In this document: positions 28,901 to 36,769 of the stretch, piece by piece | How the letters are laid out: each line of letters starts with the position of its first letter | How positions within the stretch are numbered: position 1 is the stretch's first letter | Assembly (NCBI GenBank): GCA_023512135.1 | Contig: JAIMAG010000001.1 | Span: 186,001-250,000 of the forward strand | Reading direction: 5' to 3' | Origin: Terriglobia bacterium | Lineage (GTDB): Bacteria; Acidobacteriota; Terriglobia; Acidiferrales; UBA7541 | Length of the DNA: 64,000 bases | Translations under genes and position numbers: made by a program | The notes under the pieces: model-generated | Told to the model about the DNA's origin: nothing | The model's database searches: none | What the model saw: the letters and a program-made list of their open reading frames with translations, nothing else

Positions 28901-29756
28901 GCAGATCCGCCAGACCATTTCGCACACCTATGGTGGCTGGAACAACTACAATGCGTTCTTTGTCAGCACCGAGAAACGCTTTTCGCAGGGCTTAACCTTT
29001 ACCTTTAACTACACGCTGTCGAAAAATCTGGACACCCTCGGAGCCATCGCCGACTCGGCCGGGGGGATGAGCATGAATCCGTACGACCTCTCCTACGCGT
29101 ACGGGCCATCGCTGTCCGATCGGACCCACGGGGTCAACGCACACTGGGTGTACGAGCTTCCCTTCGGACGCGGGCGGTACTTCGATGCGCAGGGATGGCT
29201 CGACAGATTCGTCGGCGGCTGGCAGGTTTCCGGTATCTTCACCTACTTCACCGGGCGCCCGCTGTTTGTCACTCAGGGTGGGCAGCCGTTTGGTTCGTTC
29301 GCGGCTCAGGAAAGTGCTCCGGCCATCCGGGACCCGCAGGCCAACCCCGGCCGCTATCTGGGAGTGCGTGGGTCAGGAGGTGTGGGCACGGCAGGCGATC
29401 CGGCCAACGGTGGCACCGGCATGAACCTGTTTGCGAATCCGCAGTATGTCTACGAGAGCTTCCGCTTCTTCGAAATCAGCCGCGACCGGCGCAGCTCGCG
29501 CGGATTGATTCGTGGCCTGTCGCGGTGGACGTTCGATATGTCATTCAGCAAGCGGACGTCCATCACCGAACGGATCAGCACGCGCCTGAGCTTCGATTTC
29601 TTCAACATCTTCAACCATCCGTTGTTCAACGATCCACAACTGGATTTGTTGAACCCGGCTACCTTTGGCGTGATTACCAGCCAGCCGGGCGATCCGGGAA
29701 ACGGCGACTTCTGGGCACCCCGCCAGATTCAGTTCGGATTCCGGATCGAGTTTTAG
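25908..29756 (+). CDS. TonB-dependent receptor, Oar-like, with N-terminal carboxypeptidase-regulatory domain
   Basis: A 1282-aa outer-membrane protein. Signal peptide (LWVLGLLGLLGVSSALYG), then a carboxypeptidase-regulatory-like beta domain at about residues 32-115 (GTVVGTVTDASGAVVPRATV, GRYTVTVTAPGF), a plug region (LPTVTRRTVELVF, FLLDGLDISDTQVGG) and a long barrel ending in FGFRIEF with a terminal Phe, as expected for BAM-assembled proteins. FFNIFNHPLFNDP near the end is typical of the Oar-like family of acidobacteria. The start is ATG 25908 with GGGAGGG upstream; the frame is open from 25764 but that extension has no signal peptide. Heads a five-gene operon and probably imports its peptide or oligomer substrate. 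Confidence 0.92.
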   Translation: MPGQVMRVRGWLWVLGLLGLLGVSSALYGQTASTGTVVGTVTDASGAVVPRATVSLSEEGTAAVRKTETNDLGQYIFTNVVPGRYTVTVTAPGFRQAVVSDVQVEVAKSTRVNVVVQLGELAETVEVTAGAQAALQTVDATVGDVVDTTSLVNLPTVTRRTVELVFLQVGAHPWTGWAGNGDSGTVAGARPDQNTFLLDGLDISDTQVGGTCCGNIGMGIPIPVESIAEFRANITNQNASFNRSPGGQFTLTSRRGTNNFHGALYWYHRNDNLNANSWARNRLKQPNPELKDNRYGFRVGGPFLPDKLFFFVNMEGRRFPQKTDVAGAVPSDTLRQGILRFRDLQGNVVSYNVASFDPRGIGMSPAIATQFSLIPAGNDTTGGDGLNTILLRGPTASDQNNDNILARLDYQLHPNWRTSFTWTWAQNRFLSPNLNPGIDWRGGPNAIKTVASIPNDPYHYNLGVIGQITPSLNSETRVGLTQTTIEFNMPDPEPLFPQAGVALNLIGVEEPIQIASARKQLGISRTWQVAQNMNWVKGSHVFQFGGQYQHLWFYHSRVGAVPLHVNPIADIGGTVFTTIQPSSRPPTCAQGVIETNCLRPGDVARWNQFYAMLLGLVDTVGLFAVRDPNGNDLPGTPPLVNDGTWHNIQLYFNDIWRMSNSLTLTFGVNGMIEVPYKDSQGRRHFLIRLDTGQPLSVNDYLRERELAARLGRGVNPGLAFAPVDFFDRREFPLHRSLSPVVSAAWNPAFENGWFRTLFGNRSTVFRGGYRLSHHRPMAVGFVQFPQIGNSAIGTPHTLNAPACNFSGSGGAGCTPGSTDPALSQFRVGVDGPAPFPPVPQQIPIPFVPAIPFSNPTRLHWDPDYKYGYVHSANFTIQRELPWDLVLELGYIGRFGRRLEISKNINAVPFFIADLSGLSPQTFAQAFDAVARQLRAGVPPASVTPQPWFENSLGPGATVALASSNLTNFINGFVVNLWLNAIDPMLVAMRGEAAAINNRQIRQTISHTYGGWNNYNAFFVSTEKRFSQGLTFTFNYTLSKNLDTLGAIADSAGGMSMNPYDLSYAYGPSLSDRTHGVNAHWVYELPFGRGRYFDAQGWLDRFVGGWQVSGIFTYFTGRPLFVTQGGQPFGSFAAQESAPAIRDPQANPGRYLGVRGSGGVGTAGDPANGGTGMNLFANPQYVYESFRFFEISRDRRSSRGLIRGLSRWTFDMSFSKRTSITERISTRLSFDFFNIFNHPLFNDPQLDLLNPATFGVITSQPGDPGNGDFWAPRQIQFGFRIEF

Positions 29757-29782
29757 CCTGATGGGCATGCGCACCCCCGCGG

Positions 29783-29809
29783 CGGGCGAGCTGACAGCCA
29801 GCTCGCCCG
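29783..29809 (+). terminator. Hairpin between receptor and D-amino-acid enzyme genes
   Basis: CGGGCGAGCTG (29783-29793) pairs perfectly with CAGCTCGCCCG (29799-29809) around a five-base loop. No T run follows, so it may attenuate or stabilise the receptor message instead of ending transcription, letting the receptor be expressed at a different level from the enzymes. Confidence 0.5.
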
Positions 29810-29839
29810 TTGTCGTGGGGAAGTCTGGGAAGCGGCTTC

Positions 29840-30934
29840 ATGCACATTGACGAGCTACCGACGCCGGTTCCGCTGTTGGATCTCGACATAATGGAGCGGA
29901 ACCTGGAACGCATCGTCTCGCTCTGTCGCGAGGCCGGCGTCGCCTACCGACCGCATGTGAAGACTCACAAAACGCCGGAACTGGCTCGCGCGCAGGTGCT
30001 GGCCGGAGCGACCGGAATCACCTGCGCGAAGGTGAGCGAAGCCGAGGTGATGGCCCGGGCCGGGTTGCGGGACATCTTCATCGCCTACCCGACAGCCGGC
30101 CGCCGTCGGCTGGAGCGGCTGGAGCGGCTGGCGCGGGAGAGCACGATCTCGGTGGGCGTGGATTCTGCGCAGGGCGCAAAAGATTTGAATGAGTATTTTC
30201 AGTCCCGCCGGCGCCAGATTTCTGTCCTGCTGGAGGTCGATACCGGGCATCACCGCTGCGGAGTGCTGCCGGGCAACGCGCTGGAATTTGTGCGGTTCCT
30301 GGGGAATCTGCCGGCTCTGCGTTTCCGCGGCATTTACACGCATGAAGGGCACGTCTACGCAGACGGCGAGTTGTGGGAACGACTGGACCGCGCACGGTGC
30401 GCCGGCGAAACCATGGCACAGCTGGCCGGGGCGTTGCGCGCTGCCGGGCTGCCCTGCGCTGTGGTCAGCGTCGGTGCCAGCCCGTCGCAGCATGCCGCCT
30501 GCGCCATCCCCGGCGTGACCGAAAACCGGCCCGGAACCAACGCCCTGAACGACGCCACTCAGGTGCACCTCGGCGCCTGCGGGTGGGAAGACTGTGCGCT
30601 GAGCTACCTGTGCACCGTGGTTAGCCGACCGGCAGCGGAGCGGGTGATCATTGACGGCGGCTCCAAGACGTTCACCTCCGACCATCTTTCCGGTTGGAAG
30701 GAATTCGGGTTCCTTCCCGAACATCCTGAGCTGCGGTTCGTCGCTGCCTCTGAGGAACACGGAATTCTGAAGACCACCGCTGGAAACGGCTCCAACCTGC
30801 AGGTAGGGGAACGGATTCGAGTCATCCCCAGCCACGTCTGCGGAAGCTTGAATCTCCACGACCGCCTGTACACAGTGCGAGGCGACCGGGTCGTGGGCGA
30901 ATGGCGCATCGCTGCGCGCGGCTGTGTGGAGTGA
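29840..30934 (+). CDS. D-serine dehydratase / D-threonine aldolase family PLP enzyme
   Basis: A 364-aa fold-type III PLP enzyme. The PLP Lys lies in YRPHVKTHKTPEL (residues 32-44 region); the metal pair typical of eukaryotic-type D-serine dehydratase and D-threonine aldolase is in IPSHVCGSLNLHDRL (His-x-Cys). No signal peptide, so it acts in the cytoplasm, after import. It degrades D-hydroxy-amino acids to keto acid and ammonia or to glycine and aldehyde; which reaction cannot be decided. Position between a receptor and three exported hydrolases supports a D-amino-acid catabolic role. Confidence 0.88.
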   Translation: MHIDELPTPVPLLDLDIMERNLERIVSLCREAGVAYRPHVKTHKTPELARAQVLAGATGITCAKVSEAEVMARAGLRDIFIAYPTAGRRRLERLERLARESTISVGVDSAQGAKDLNEYFQSRRRQISVLLEVDTGHHRCGVLPGNALEFVRFLGNLPALRFRGIYTHEGHVYADGELWERLDRARCAGETMAQLAGALRAAGLPCAVVSVGASPSQHAACAIPGVTENRPGTNALNDATQVHLGACGWEDCALSYLCTVVSRPAAERVIIDGGSKTFTSDHLSGWKEFGFLPEHPELRFVAASEEHGILKTTAGNGSNLQVGERIRVIPSHVCGSLNLHDRLYTVRGDRVVGEWRIAARGCVE

Positions 30935-30951
30935 CCGCTTTAGGAGGCAGC

Positions 30952-32394
30952 ATGACACGGTGTGTGTTGGCAACACTGCTTTTGCTCGCGCTGCCGGTGC
31001 CGGCGTGGCCGCAGTCAGCACCCGCCAGGCCCGTCGCTGAAGACCCGGAAATCACCGCGGCACTGGCCCTGGTCGAAGCCCGACTCGAGACCGAACGCAT
31101 TCGCAGGAAGATTCCGGGGCTTTCGGCTGCGGTGGTCTATGATCAGCAAATCCTCTGGTCGAAAGGGTTCGGATTCGCCGACGTGGAGCGGCGCATCCCG
31201 GCCACCCCGCGAACCATCTACCGCGTGGCTTCCATCACCAAGCTGTTCACCGCAACGATGTTGATGCAGTTGCGAGATGCCGGCAAAGTTGGCCTGGAAG
31301 ATCCGGTGACCCGGTACGTTCCGGAGCTGCAGCTGCGGAGCCGCTTTGCCGATTCTCCTCCGATCACGCTGTTGCAACTGGCCACGCACACGTCCGGGCT
31401 TTCCCGGGAAGCGCCGATGGACTACTGGCGCACGCTGCGTTTCCCTGCGGTGGAGGCGATGGTGGCGGCGCTGACGCAGGATGGCGAGCGAATCTTCCCC
31501 CCCTATCGCGAATGGAAATATTCCAATGTCGGCTACGCCATCCTGGGGCTGGCGCTTTCGCGGGCTGCCGGTCAGCCTTACTTCGACTATGTGGAACAGA
31601 ACATCCTGCGACCGCTCGGGATGCACGACAGCGGGTTTCAACCCACGGCTGGGCTGGCGACCGGTTACGCTCTGCCTGAAGGCGATGCTCCGCCGAAACC
31701 TGTATTCCAGCCCGACTATGGCGGCTACGGGCCGGCCACCAGTCTGTACACGCACGTCGAAGACATCGCCAAGTTCATCTCCCTGCAGTTCCGCGACGGG
31801 CCCGTTGGAGGCAATCAGATTCTTCGCGGCAGCTCGCTGCGCGAGATGCATGCCGCACACTGGATTCAGCCCGACTGGCAAAGCGGCTGGGGCATCGGCT
31901 TTCGAATCACCCGCATAGGTTCCTACACCGCCATCGGTCACGGAGGCGGGATTCAGGGCTTCCGCACCGACGTTTCTTTGATTCCTGCGCTGAAACTGGG
32001 CGTGGCAGTGTTCACGAACACGAACAGTGACCCTGATGAACTGACCGCTATGGTGCTCGAGCTGCTCGGGCCGGTGGTCGAACGCGCGCAGCAACGAAGC
32101 CGACCCGCACCGCCGCCGGCTCCTGCGGAGTGGCGGCACTACCTCGGTGTCTACCGAACGGATTTCGGCAGTCGCGTGCGCATTCGCCTCCACGAGCATC
32201 GGTTGGAGATGGTGCCGGCGGAAGAACCGGCCGCCACACCGGTTGTGCTGACCGCCATCGCACCACATCAGTTTCGCATGCAGGGTGGCTGGGCGAGCGG
32301 AGAGGTGTTGCGGTTTGAAGTGGATAGCCAGGGGCAGGTGACCGGCGTGTGGATCGGAGCTTACCCTGCACGAAAAGAAGCTTTGCCGGAGTAA
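30952..32394 (+). CDS. Secreted serine hydrolase of the beta-lactamase / penicillin-binding family
   Basis: A 480-aa protein with signal peptide (VLATLLLLALPVPAWP). Active-site motifs: SITK at residues 94-97, YSN at 190-192 and HGGG at 330-333. A C-terminal beta domain of about 100 residues follows (WRHYLGVYRTDFGSRVRIR). It begins 17 bases after the D-amino-acid enzyme with TAGGAGG upstream. Second such hydrolase in this cluster (the other is at 22973-24649), the two sharing only family-level similarity. Likely cleaves D-peptide, D-ester or muropeptide substrates in the periplasm. Confidence 0.87.
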   Translation: MTRCVLATLLLLALPVPAWPQSAPARPVAEDPEITAALALVEARLETERIRRKIPGLSAAVVYDQQILWSKGFGFADVERRIPATPRTIYRVASITKLFTATMLMQLRDAGKVGLEDPVTRYVPELQLRSRFADSPPITLLQLATHTSGLSREAPMDYWRTLRFPAVEAMVAALTQDGERIFPPYREWKYSNVGYAILGLALSRAAGQPYFDYVEQNILRPLGMHDSGFQPTAGLATGYALPEGDAPPKPVFQPDYGGYGPATSLYTHVEDIAKFISLQFRDGPVGGNQILRGSSLREMHAAHWIQPDWQSGWGIGFRITRIGSYTAIGHGGGIQGFRTDVSLIPALKLGVAVFTNTNSDPDELTAMVLELLGPVVERAQQRSRPAPPPAPAEWRHYLGVYRTDFGSRVRIRLHEHRLEMVPAEEPAATPVVLTAIAPHQFRMQGGWASGEVLRFEVDSQGQVTGVWIGAYPARKEALPE

Positions 32395-32428
32395 ATCGGG
32401 GTCCGACTCTCTGAAGGAGAACAGCAAG

Positions 32429-34096
32429 ATGAAGCATGCGTTCTTGTGGATCGCTTTCGTGCTGCTTGTCGCACAGCCGGGCGGGCGAGTCCAGTTGGAG
32501 GACCCGTTCGACGTACTGATAACGGGTGGCCGCATCGTGGATGGCAGCGGTGCGCCTTGGTATCGTGCCGATGTGGGCATCCGAGATGGCCGCATTGCCG
32601 CGATCGGAAAACTGGCGGGCCAGCCTGCGCGAAAAACCATTTCGGCCGAGGGGATGGTAGTTGCTCCGGGCTTTGTGGACATGATGGGAGGCAGCTCGTA
32701 TCCCCTGCTGGTAGATCCGGCCAGCGCTCAGAGCAAGCTGCGGCAGGGCATCACCACGATGCTGGTTGGTGAAGGCGGCTCGCCCGCGCCCCAGAGCCCG
32801 GCCACTGCCGCCGAAGATTCCGCCGGAGGGCTGCGCATCACCTGGCAAACGTACGCAGAATATTTCCGCCTGCTGGAACAGAAAGGCGTAGGTCTGAATG
32901 TGGTGCACAACGTCGGCGCCGCACAGGTACGTCGGATCGTCGTGGGCGAAGCTGATCGGAAGCCGACCCCGGCGGAGCTCGATCGGATGAAGGAGCTGGT
33001 GGCAGAGGCCATGCGCGATGGCGCCGTCGGCCTTTCCACGGCATTGATCTATCCCCCGGGAGCCTATGCCACTACCGAAGAAATCATCGAGCTGGCGCGC
33101 ACGGCCGCAGAATATGCCGGCGTCTATTTCACGCACATGCGGAACGAAAGCGGAGCCCTGCTCGAAGCCATCGAGGAAACGATCCGCATCGGCAGGGAAG
33201 CCAGCATTCCCGTGCATATCTATCACCTGAAAGCGGCCGGACAGCAGAACTGGCCGCTGATGGCGCAGGCGATTGGCCGCATCGCTGAGGCGCGTCGGCA
33301 GGGTGTGGACGTGACTGCCGACATCTATCCCTACATCCGCAACGGCATCGGTTTGCGCTCGTTCATCCATCCGCGCCATTACGCTCAGGGCGATGCTGCC
33401 TTTCTCCCGCGACTGACTGACCCGGACCTGCGCCACCGCCTGCGTCAGGAAATCGAAAACGACGCGAGCTGGGAAAACTGGTATGTGCACGTGGGCCGCG
33501 ACTGGAACAATGTCCTGATTTCTGCAGTGGGCGAAGGGGTTCGTCGCGACCTGCAGGGCCTTTCCATGCAGCAGGCGGCGGAACGACTCGGCGTGGATCC
33601 CTGGACAGCGTTTTTCGATCTGGTGCGACAGGGGCCGGTGTTCGTGGCCCCGAGGAGCATGAATGAGGAGCAGAAACATCTGGCGCTGCGCGCTCCGTTC
33701 GTGGCCATCTGCACCGATGCGGCTCCCATTCACGCTGAGGCAGCGGGAAAAGCGCTGGGGCAGAGCTTTCATCCGCGTGCCTTTGGGGCTTTTGCGCGTG
33801 TACTCGCGAAGTATGTGCGGGAAGATCGAGTGATCTCGCTGGAGGAAGCAATTCAAAAAATGACTTCCCTTCCTGCCAACCGTTTGCGACTCTATGACCG
33901 GGGCCGGCTCAGTCCGGGGCTTCGCGCCGATGTGGTGGTGTTTGATCCAGAACGAGTGCAAGACACAGCCACTTTCACAAAACCGCTTTCGTATTCGGAG
34001 GGATTTGTCTACGTATTGGTGAATGGCCAGCCGGTGATCGAGCAGAATCGCTGGACCGGCGTTCTGCCCGGCACGGTCATCCGTCACCGTCGCTGA
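32429..34096 (+). CDS. N-acyl-D-amino-acid deacylase family protein (D-aminoacylase-like), exported
   Basis: A 555-aa amidohydrolase with signal peptide (FLWIAFVLLVAQPGG). It matches the D-aminoacylase family by ITGGRIVDGSGAPWYRADVG, GLSTALIYPPGAYATTEEI, YFTHMRNES, VHIYHLKAAG and ICTDAAP, which hold the later His and Asp ligands. The early HxH after APGFVD is replaced by MMGGSS, as I recall for a subgroup of this family, so the metal centre may be mononuclear. Releasing D-amino acids from N-acyl forms would feed the PLP enzyme two genes upstream. Confidence 0.83.
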   Translation: MKHAFLWIAFVLLVAQPGGRVQLEDPFDVLITGGRIVDGSGAPWYRADVGIRDGRIAAIGKLAGQPARKTISAEGMVVAPGFVDMMGGSSYPLLVDPASAQSKLRQGITTMLVGEGGSPAPQSPATAAEDSAGGLRITWQTYAEYFRLLEQKGVGLNVVHNVGAAQVRRIVVGEADRKPTPAELDRMKELVAEAMRDGAVGLSTALIYPPGAYATTEEIIELARTAAEYAGVYFTHMRNESGALLEAIEETIRIGREASIPVHIYHLKAAGQQNWPLMAQAIGRIAEARRQGVDVTADIYPYIRNGIGLRSFIHPRHYAQGDAAFLPRLTDPDLRHRLRQEIENDASWENWYVHVGRDWNNVLISAVGEGVRRDLQGLSMQQAAERLGVDPWTAFFDLVRQGPVFVAPRSMNEEQKHLALRAPFVAICTDAAPIHAEAAGKALGQSFHPRAFGAFARVLAKYVREDRVISLEEAIQKMTSLPANRLRLYDRGRLSPGLRADVVVFDPERVQDTATFTKPLSYSEGFVYVLVNGQPVIEQNRWTGVLPGTVIRHRR

Positions 34097-34149
34097 GTTC
34101 ACCGATTCGTGTGAGCTCGTGCCGCGAGATTCCAGGAGGAACAACCGCG

Positions 34150-35187
34150 ATGAACCCCATCCTGCGACGTGCCGCAAAGCCCGTGCTTGCCCTGTTGCTG
34201 GTTCTGCTGGGGACGACCGCGATCCCCGGGCAAACGCCCACCGCCAGGCGGAACACGCGTTTGGAGCAGGCCCTGCGCGAGTCGCTCGCGCGGTCGCCCG
34301 GTATCTGGGGCGTCAGCGTCAAACATATCGAACGTCAGGAACTGGTCGAAATTCGTGGCGAAGAGCGTTTCCAGATGGCCAGCGTGTTCAAGGTGCCGGT
34401 ATTGCTGGAGCTGCTTCACCAGGTGCGGGAAGGGAAACTTTCGCTCGAGGAGCGCGTGGAGTGGACCGCGCCAGAGCGCTACTTTGGCAGCGGCATCCTG
34501 GTGACTCTGGCGCCAGGCCTGCGTCCCACGATTCGCGACCTGGCCACCCTTATGATGATCGTCAGCGACAACGCCGCAACCGACATCCTTTGCCATCGCC
34601 TGGGCTTTGACAGAATCAATGCCCGTCTGCGCAGCCTGGGTCTGTCGAAGACGGCCGTGGACATGGGCACACGGGACCTGATCCTTCATGCCCTCGGCCT
34701 GCCGGAGGAAAAGTATCGAGGGATGACAGTGGACGAGTTGCGCCGTTTCGACTGGGCGGCCCACGAAACGCAGGTTCGGCGCAACCAGCAGCAGTTTCTC
34801 CGGGAATGTCCGAACTGCTCGACGCCGGCGGAGATGACGTTGCTGCTTGAAAAAATCGTCACCGGTCAGGCGCTCGACCCCGAGGGAACGCAGACGCTGC
34901 TGGACATCCTGTTCCTGCAACAGTTCAATCAGCGGCTACCGCGCTGGATTCCTTACGGCGTGCGATTCGCCCACAAGACGGGCACGTTGACGGCTCCGGT
35001 GTGGGTGGTGAACGATGCCGGCGTGCTCTTCCTGCCGAACCAGCAGCGCGTGGTTGTTACGGTGTTCAGCCGGGGAGAGGATCTCGGTCTCAGCGACGGC
35101 GAGCGGAAAGCTGCCATTGCTGCCGCCGAGGATCAAATTGCGGAAATCGGACGCATGGTCTTCCAGTTCTATCGCGGTCAGGACTGA
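34150..35187 (+). CDS. Class A beta-lactamase-like serine hydrolase
   Basis: 345 aa with signal peptide (PVLALLLVLLGTTAIPG). The class A motifs are present: SVFK at residues 78-81, SDN at 139-141 and KTG at 276-278. The omega-loop Glu expected about 27 residues after SDN is not obvious (the stretch has DMGTRDLILHALGLPEEKY), so hydrolysis of beta-lactams is not assured. GGAGG precedes the ATG at 34150. Last gene of the receptor operon; in this setting a D,D-peptidase-type or beta-lactam-scavenging role is as plausible as antibiotic resistance. Confidence 0.82.
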   Translation: MNPILRRAAKPVLALLLVLLGTTAIPGQTPTARRNTRLEQALRESLARSPGIWGVSVKHIERQELVEIRGEERFQMASVFKVPVLLELLHQVREGKLSLEERVEWTAPERYFGSGILVTLAPGLRPTIRDLATLMMIVSDNAATDILCHRLGFDRINARLRSLGLSKTAVDMGTRDLILHALGLPEEKYRGMTVDELRRFDWAAHETQVRRNQQQFLRECPNCSTPAEMTLLLEKIVTGQALDPEGTQTLLDILFLQQFNQRLPRWIPYGVRFAHKTGTLTAPVWVVNDAGVLFLPNQQRVVVTVFSRGEDLGLSDGERKAAIAAAEDQIAEIGRMVFQFYRGQD

Positions 35188-35357
35188 ATCCAAAGTTTGA
35201 CGACGGCCGCGACTTCGCCCTCCTGCCTTCGGCGCGGTGTTTGACCGCGGAGGATTCGGCGGCAGCCTTCGCAGCCCACAGCCCGGCCCCAGATGCAAAC
35301 GACTCGGTGCAGAATACACCGGAGGGTTTTGGATTGTGTTACTGTTGTGCTGTTCAT

Positions 35358-35445
35358 GCCCGGGTGGCGGAATGGCAGACGCTGGGGACTTAAAATCCTC
35401 TGGGGATTTTACCCCGTGTGGGTTCAACTCCCACCCCGGGCACCA
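35358..35445 (+). tRNA. tRNA-Leu (UAA)
   Basis: A complete class II tRNA. The acceptor stem pairs GCCCGGG (35358-35364) with CCCGGGC (35435-35441), followed by A and an encoded CCA. The anticodon loop is CTTAAAA with anticodon TAA between stems GGGGA and TCCTC. There is a variable arm, and the T-loop is GTTCAACTC. A recombinase gene points at its 3' end, the usual sign of a tRNA used as an integration site. Confidence 0.95.
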
Positions 35446-35459
35446 ACATTCTGTTGGAC

Positions 35460-36545
35460 TTATTGAATGAGGGCAGTTGCCCGTTTTCCGGGCTCGAAAA
35501 GCCCGGTGTCAGTTGTGGTGTCAGTTGGCTTCCGCACGATGGCCTCGACCGCGTCTTGGATCCGGGAAGGCATCAAATGGGCATAGCGGAGTGTCATCTG
35601 GATCGTCTTGTGACGCATGGCCTCTTTGATTTCCAGGAGACTCCTGCCCGCCATGGCCATGCGGCTGGCGAACGTGTGACGCAGATCGTGCCATCTCAGA
35701 TCTGAGACGTTCGCCTTCGAGAGGACTTCTTTCCACCAGTCTCTGTGGTCTTAGTAGGATTTTCTGGGGCATACGAATTCGGAGCCGGGATGGAGAGCGC
35801 GGAGGCTCAGCAGCGCCTTGCGGGCTTCCGAGTTCAGACGCACGTACTCTTTCTTCCCGCTGCCTTTGCCCTTGGCGATGGTGATCAGGTTGAGCCTTAG
35901 ATCGACATCACTCTAGCGGAGGCAACACTGCTCGCTCCTCCGGAGCCCGGTGTGGAGTGCCAGGTCCAGCTCTGGCTCGCGCTGCGGCCAGTGCTGACGG
36001 ATTGCTTGCCGGATCGCTATCTCTTCTTTGTCTTCGAGCCAGCGTACCCTCTCGTTATTTTCTCGCTGCAGCGGGACCAGCCGCGCCGGGTTATTTGAAA
36101 CCTTCCCGTTTGTGATCGCTATGGAATAGATTCGGCTCATGGCCGCACGATAGCGATTGAGTGTGGCCGGCTTTCGACCTTGCTGCGCCAATTAGATCAA
36201 CTTTCTGCTGATTTCCTAGGGTGTGATAGAGTCTGCCGACCGGTTGCCAAACCACTCTTGCAGCTTTTTCACCTTGGCCGCGTTCAACGTTCCCGGCCTT
36301 CCACTTACTTTTGCATGTTCGCGGGCAATTCTGACCAGGTCGGAGAATGAAATGGCCGGCGCCTGGCGCAGCGACTCTGGAAGCTTCTCGCCCATCAGGG
36401 CTTCTGTCTTTCGTTTGGCGTAGAGCTTAATGGCTGCGCCCTTGGTTCCGGCTTTCTCCCGACGAATGCGGCCACTGCTGTCCGCAAAACGAATCCACCA
36501 GACACCGGTTCCCGGCACCTTCTCAAAGACTCCCCATGGTTTCAT
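35460..36545 (-). pseudogene. Tyrosine recombinase (phage-type integrase) with four in-frame stop codons
   Basis: Read from ATG 36545, one uninterrupted frame covers a full integrase: an N-terminal beta domain (GVWWIRFADSSGRIRREK), a SAM-like core-binding domain (LNRYRAAMSRIYSIAI), and the catalytic domain with Arg in HTGLRRSEQ, HDLRH, the RHKTIQ motif and the Tyr in LRYAHL. Stops interrupt it at 36216 (TAG), 36192 (TAA), 35913 (TAG, where Trp is usual) and 35751 (TAA). There is no frameshift and all catalytic residues survive. Its 3' end is 15 bases from tRNA-Leu. Its start overlaps the small upstream gene by four bases. Confidence 0.8.
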
Positions 36546-36733
36546 GCGCCCCCTTCCTTCTTGCGCGGCCGGCCCCCCAGCTTCGCCCATTGGCTGAGCT
36601 GCTCTCGGGAATAGCGACGCGCACGCGCCAAACCGCCGCGCCTCGCCCACCTGCGTCTCTGCTCGGGAGTCGTGCGGAACACTCGGGCGATCCCGCCCAA
36701 CTTGCCGAGAGCCACTGCATGAGGATTCTTCAT
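36542..36733 (-). CDS. Small basic protein coupled to the integrase
   Basis: 63 aa, rich in Arg and Gly, with a thrice-repeated GG motif: ALGKLGGIA, ARRGGLARA and AKLGGRPRK. Similar short proteins occur in integrated elements, but I cannot assign a function; a DNA-binding accessory (excisionase-like) role would fit. Its TGA overlaps the integrase ATG (ATGA), so the two are translationally coupled. No Shine-Dalgarno site is visible. Unlike the integrase, the frame is intact. Confidence 0.55.
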   Translation of the reverse strand: MKNPHAVALGKLGGIARVFRTTPEQRRRWARRGGLARARRYSREQLSQWAKLGGRPRKKEGGA

Positions 36734-36739
36734 GCTTTA

Positions 36740-36769
36740 AACTTACTTAACGCTATGTAAGATTGTCAA
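36740..36769 (-). promoter_or_regulatory. Promoter candidate for the small gene and integrase
   Basis: A consensus TTGACA (minus strand, 36769-36764) with a weak TAAGTT 18 bases on. The interval contains an inverted repeat, CTTAC and GTAAG, that may be an operator. Confidence 0.35.

Noticed and set aside
34150-35187. Antibiotic-resistance island around the beta-lactamase-like gene
   Set aside because: No mobile element on either side in the same unit; the gene is the last member of a nutrient-uptake operon.
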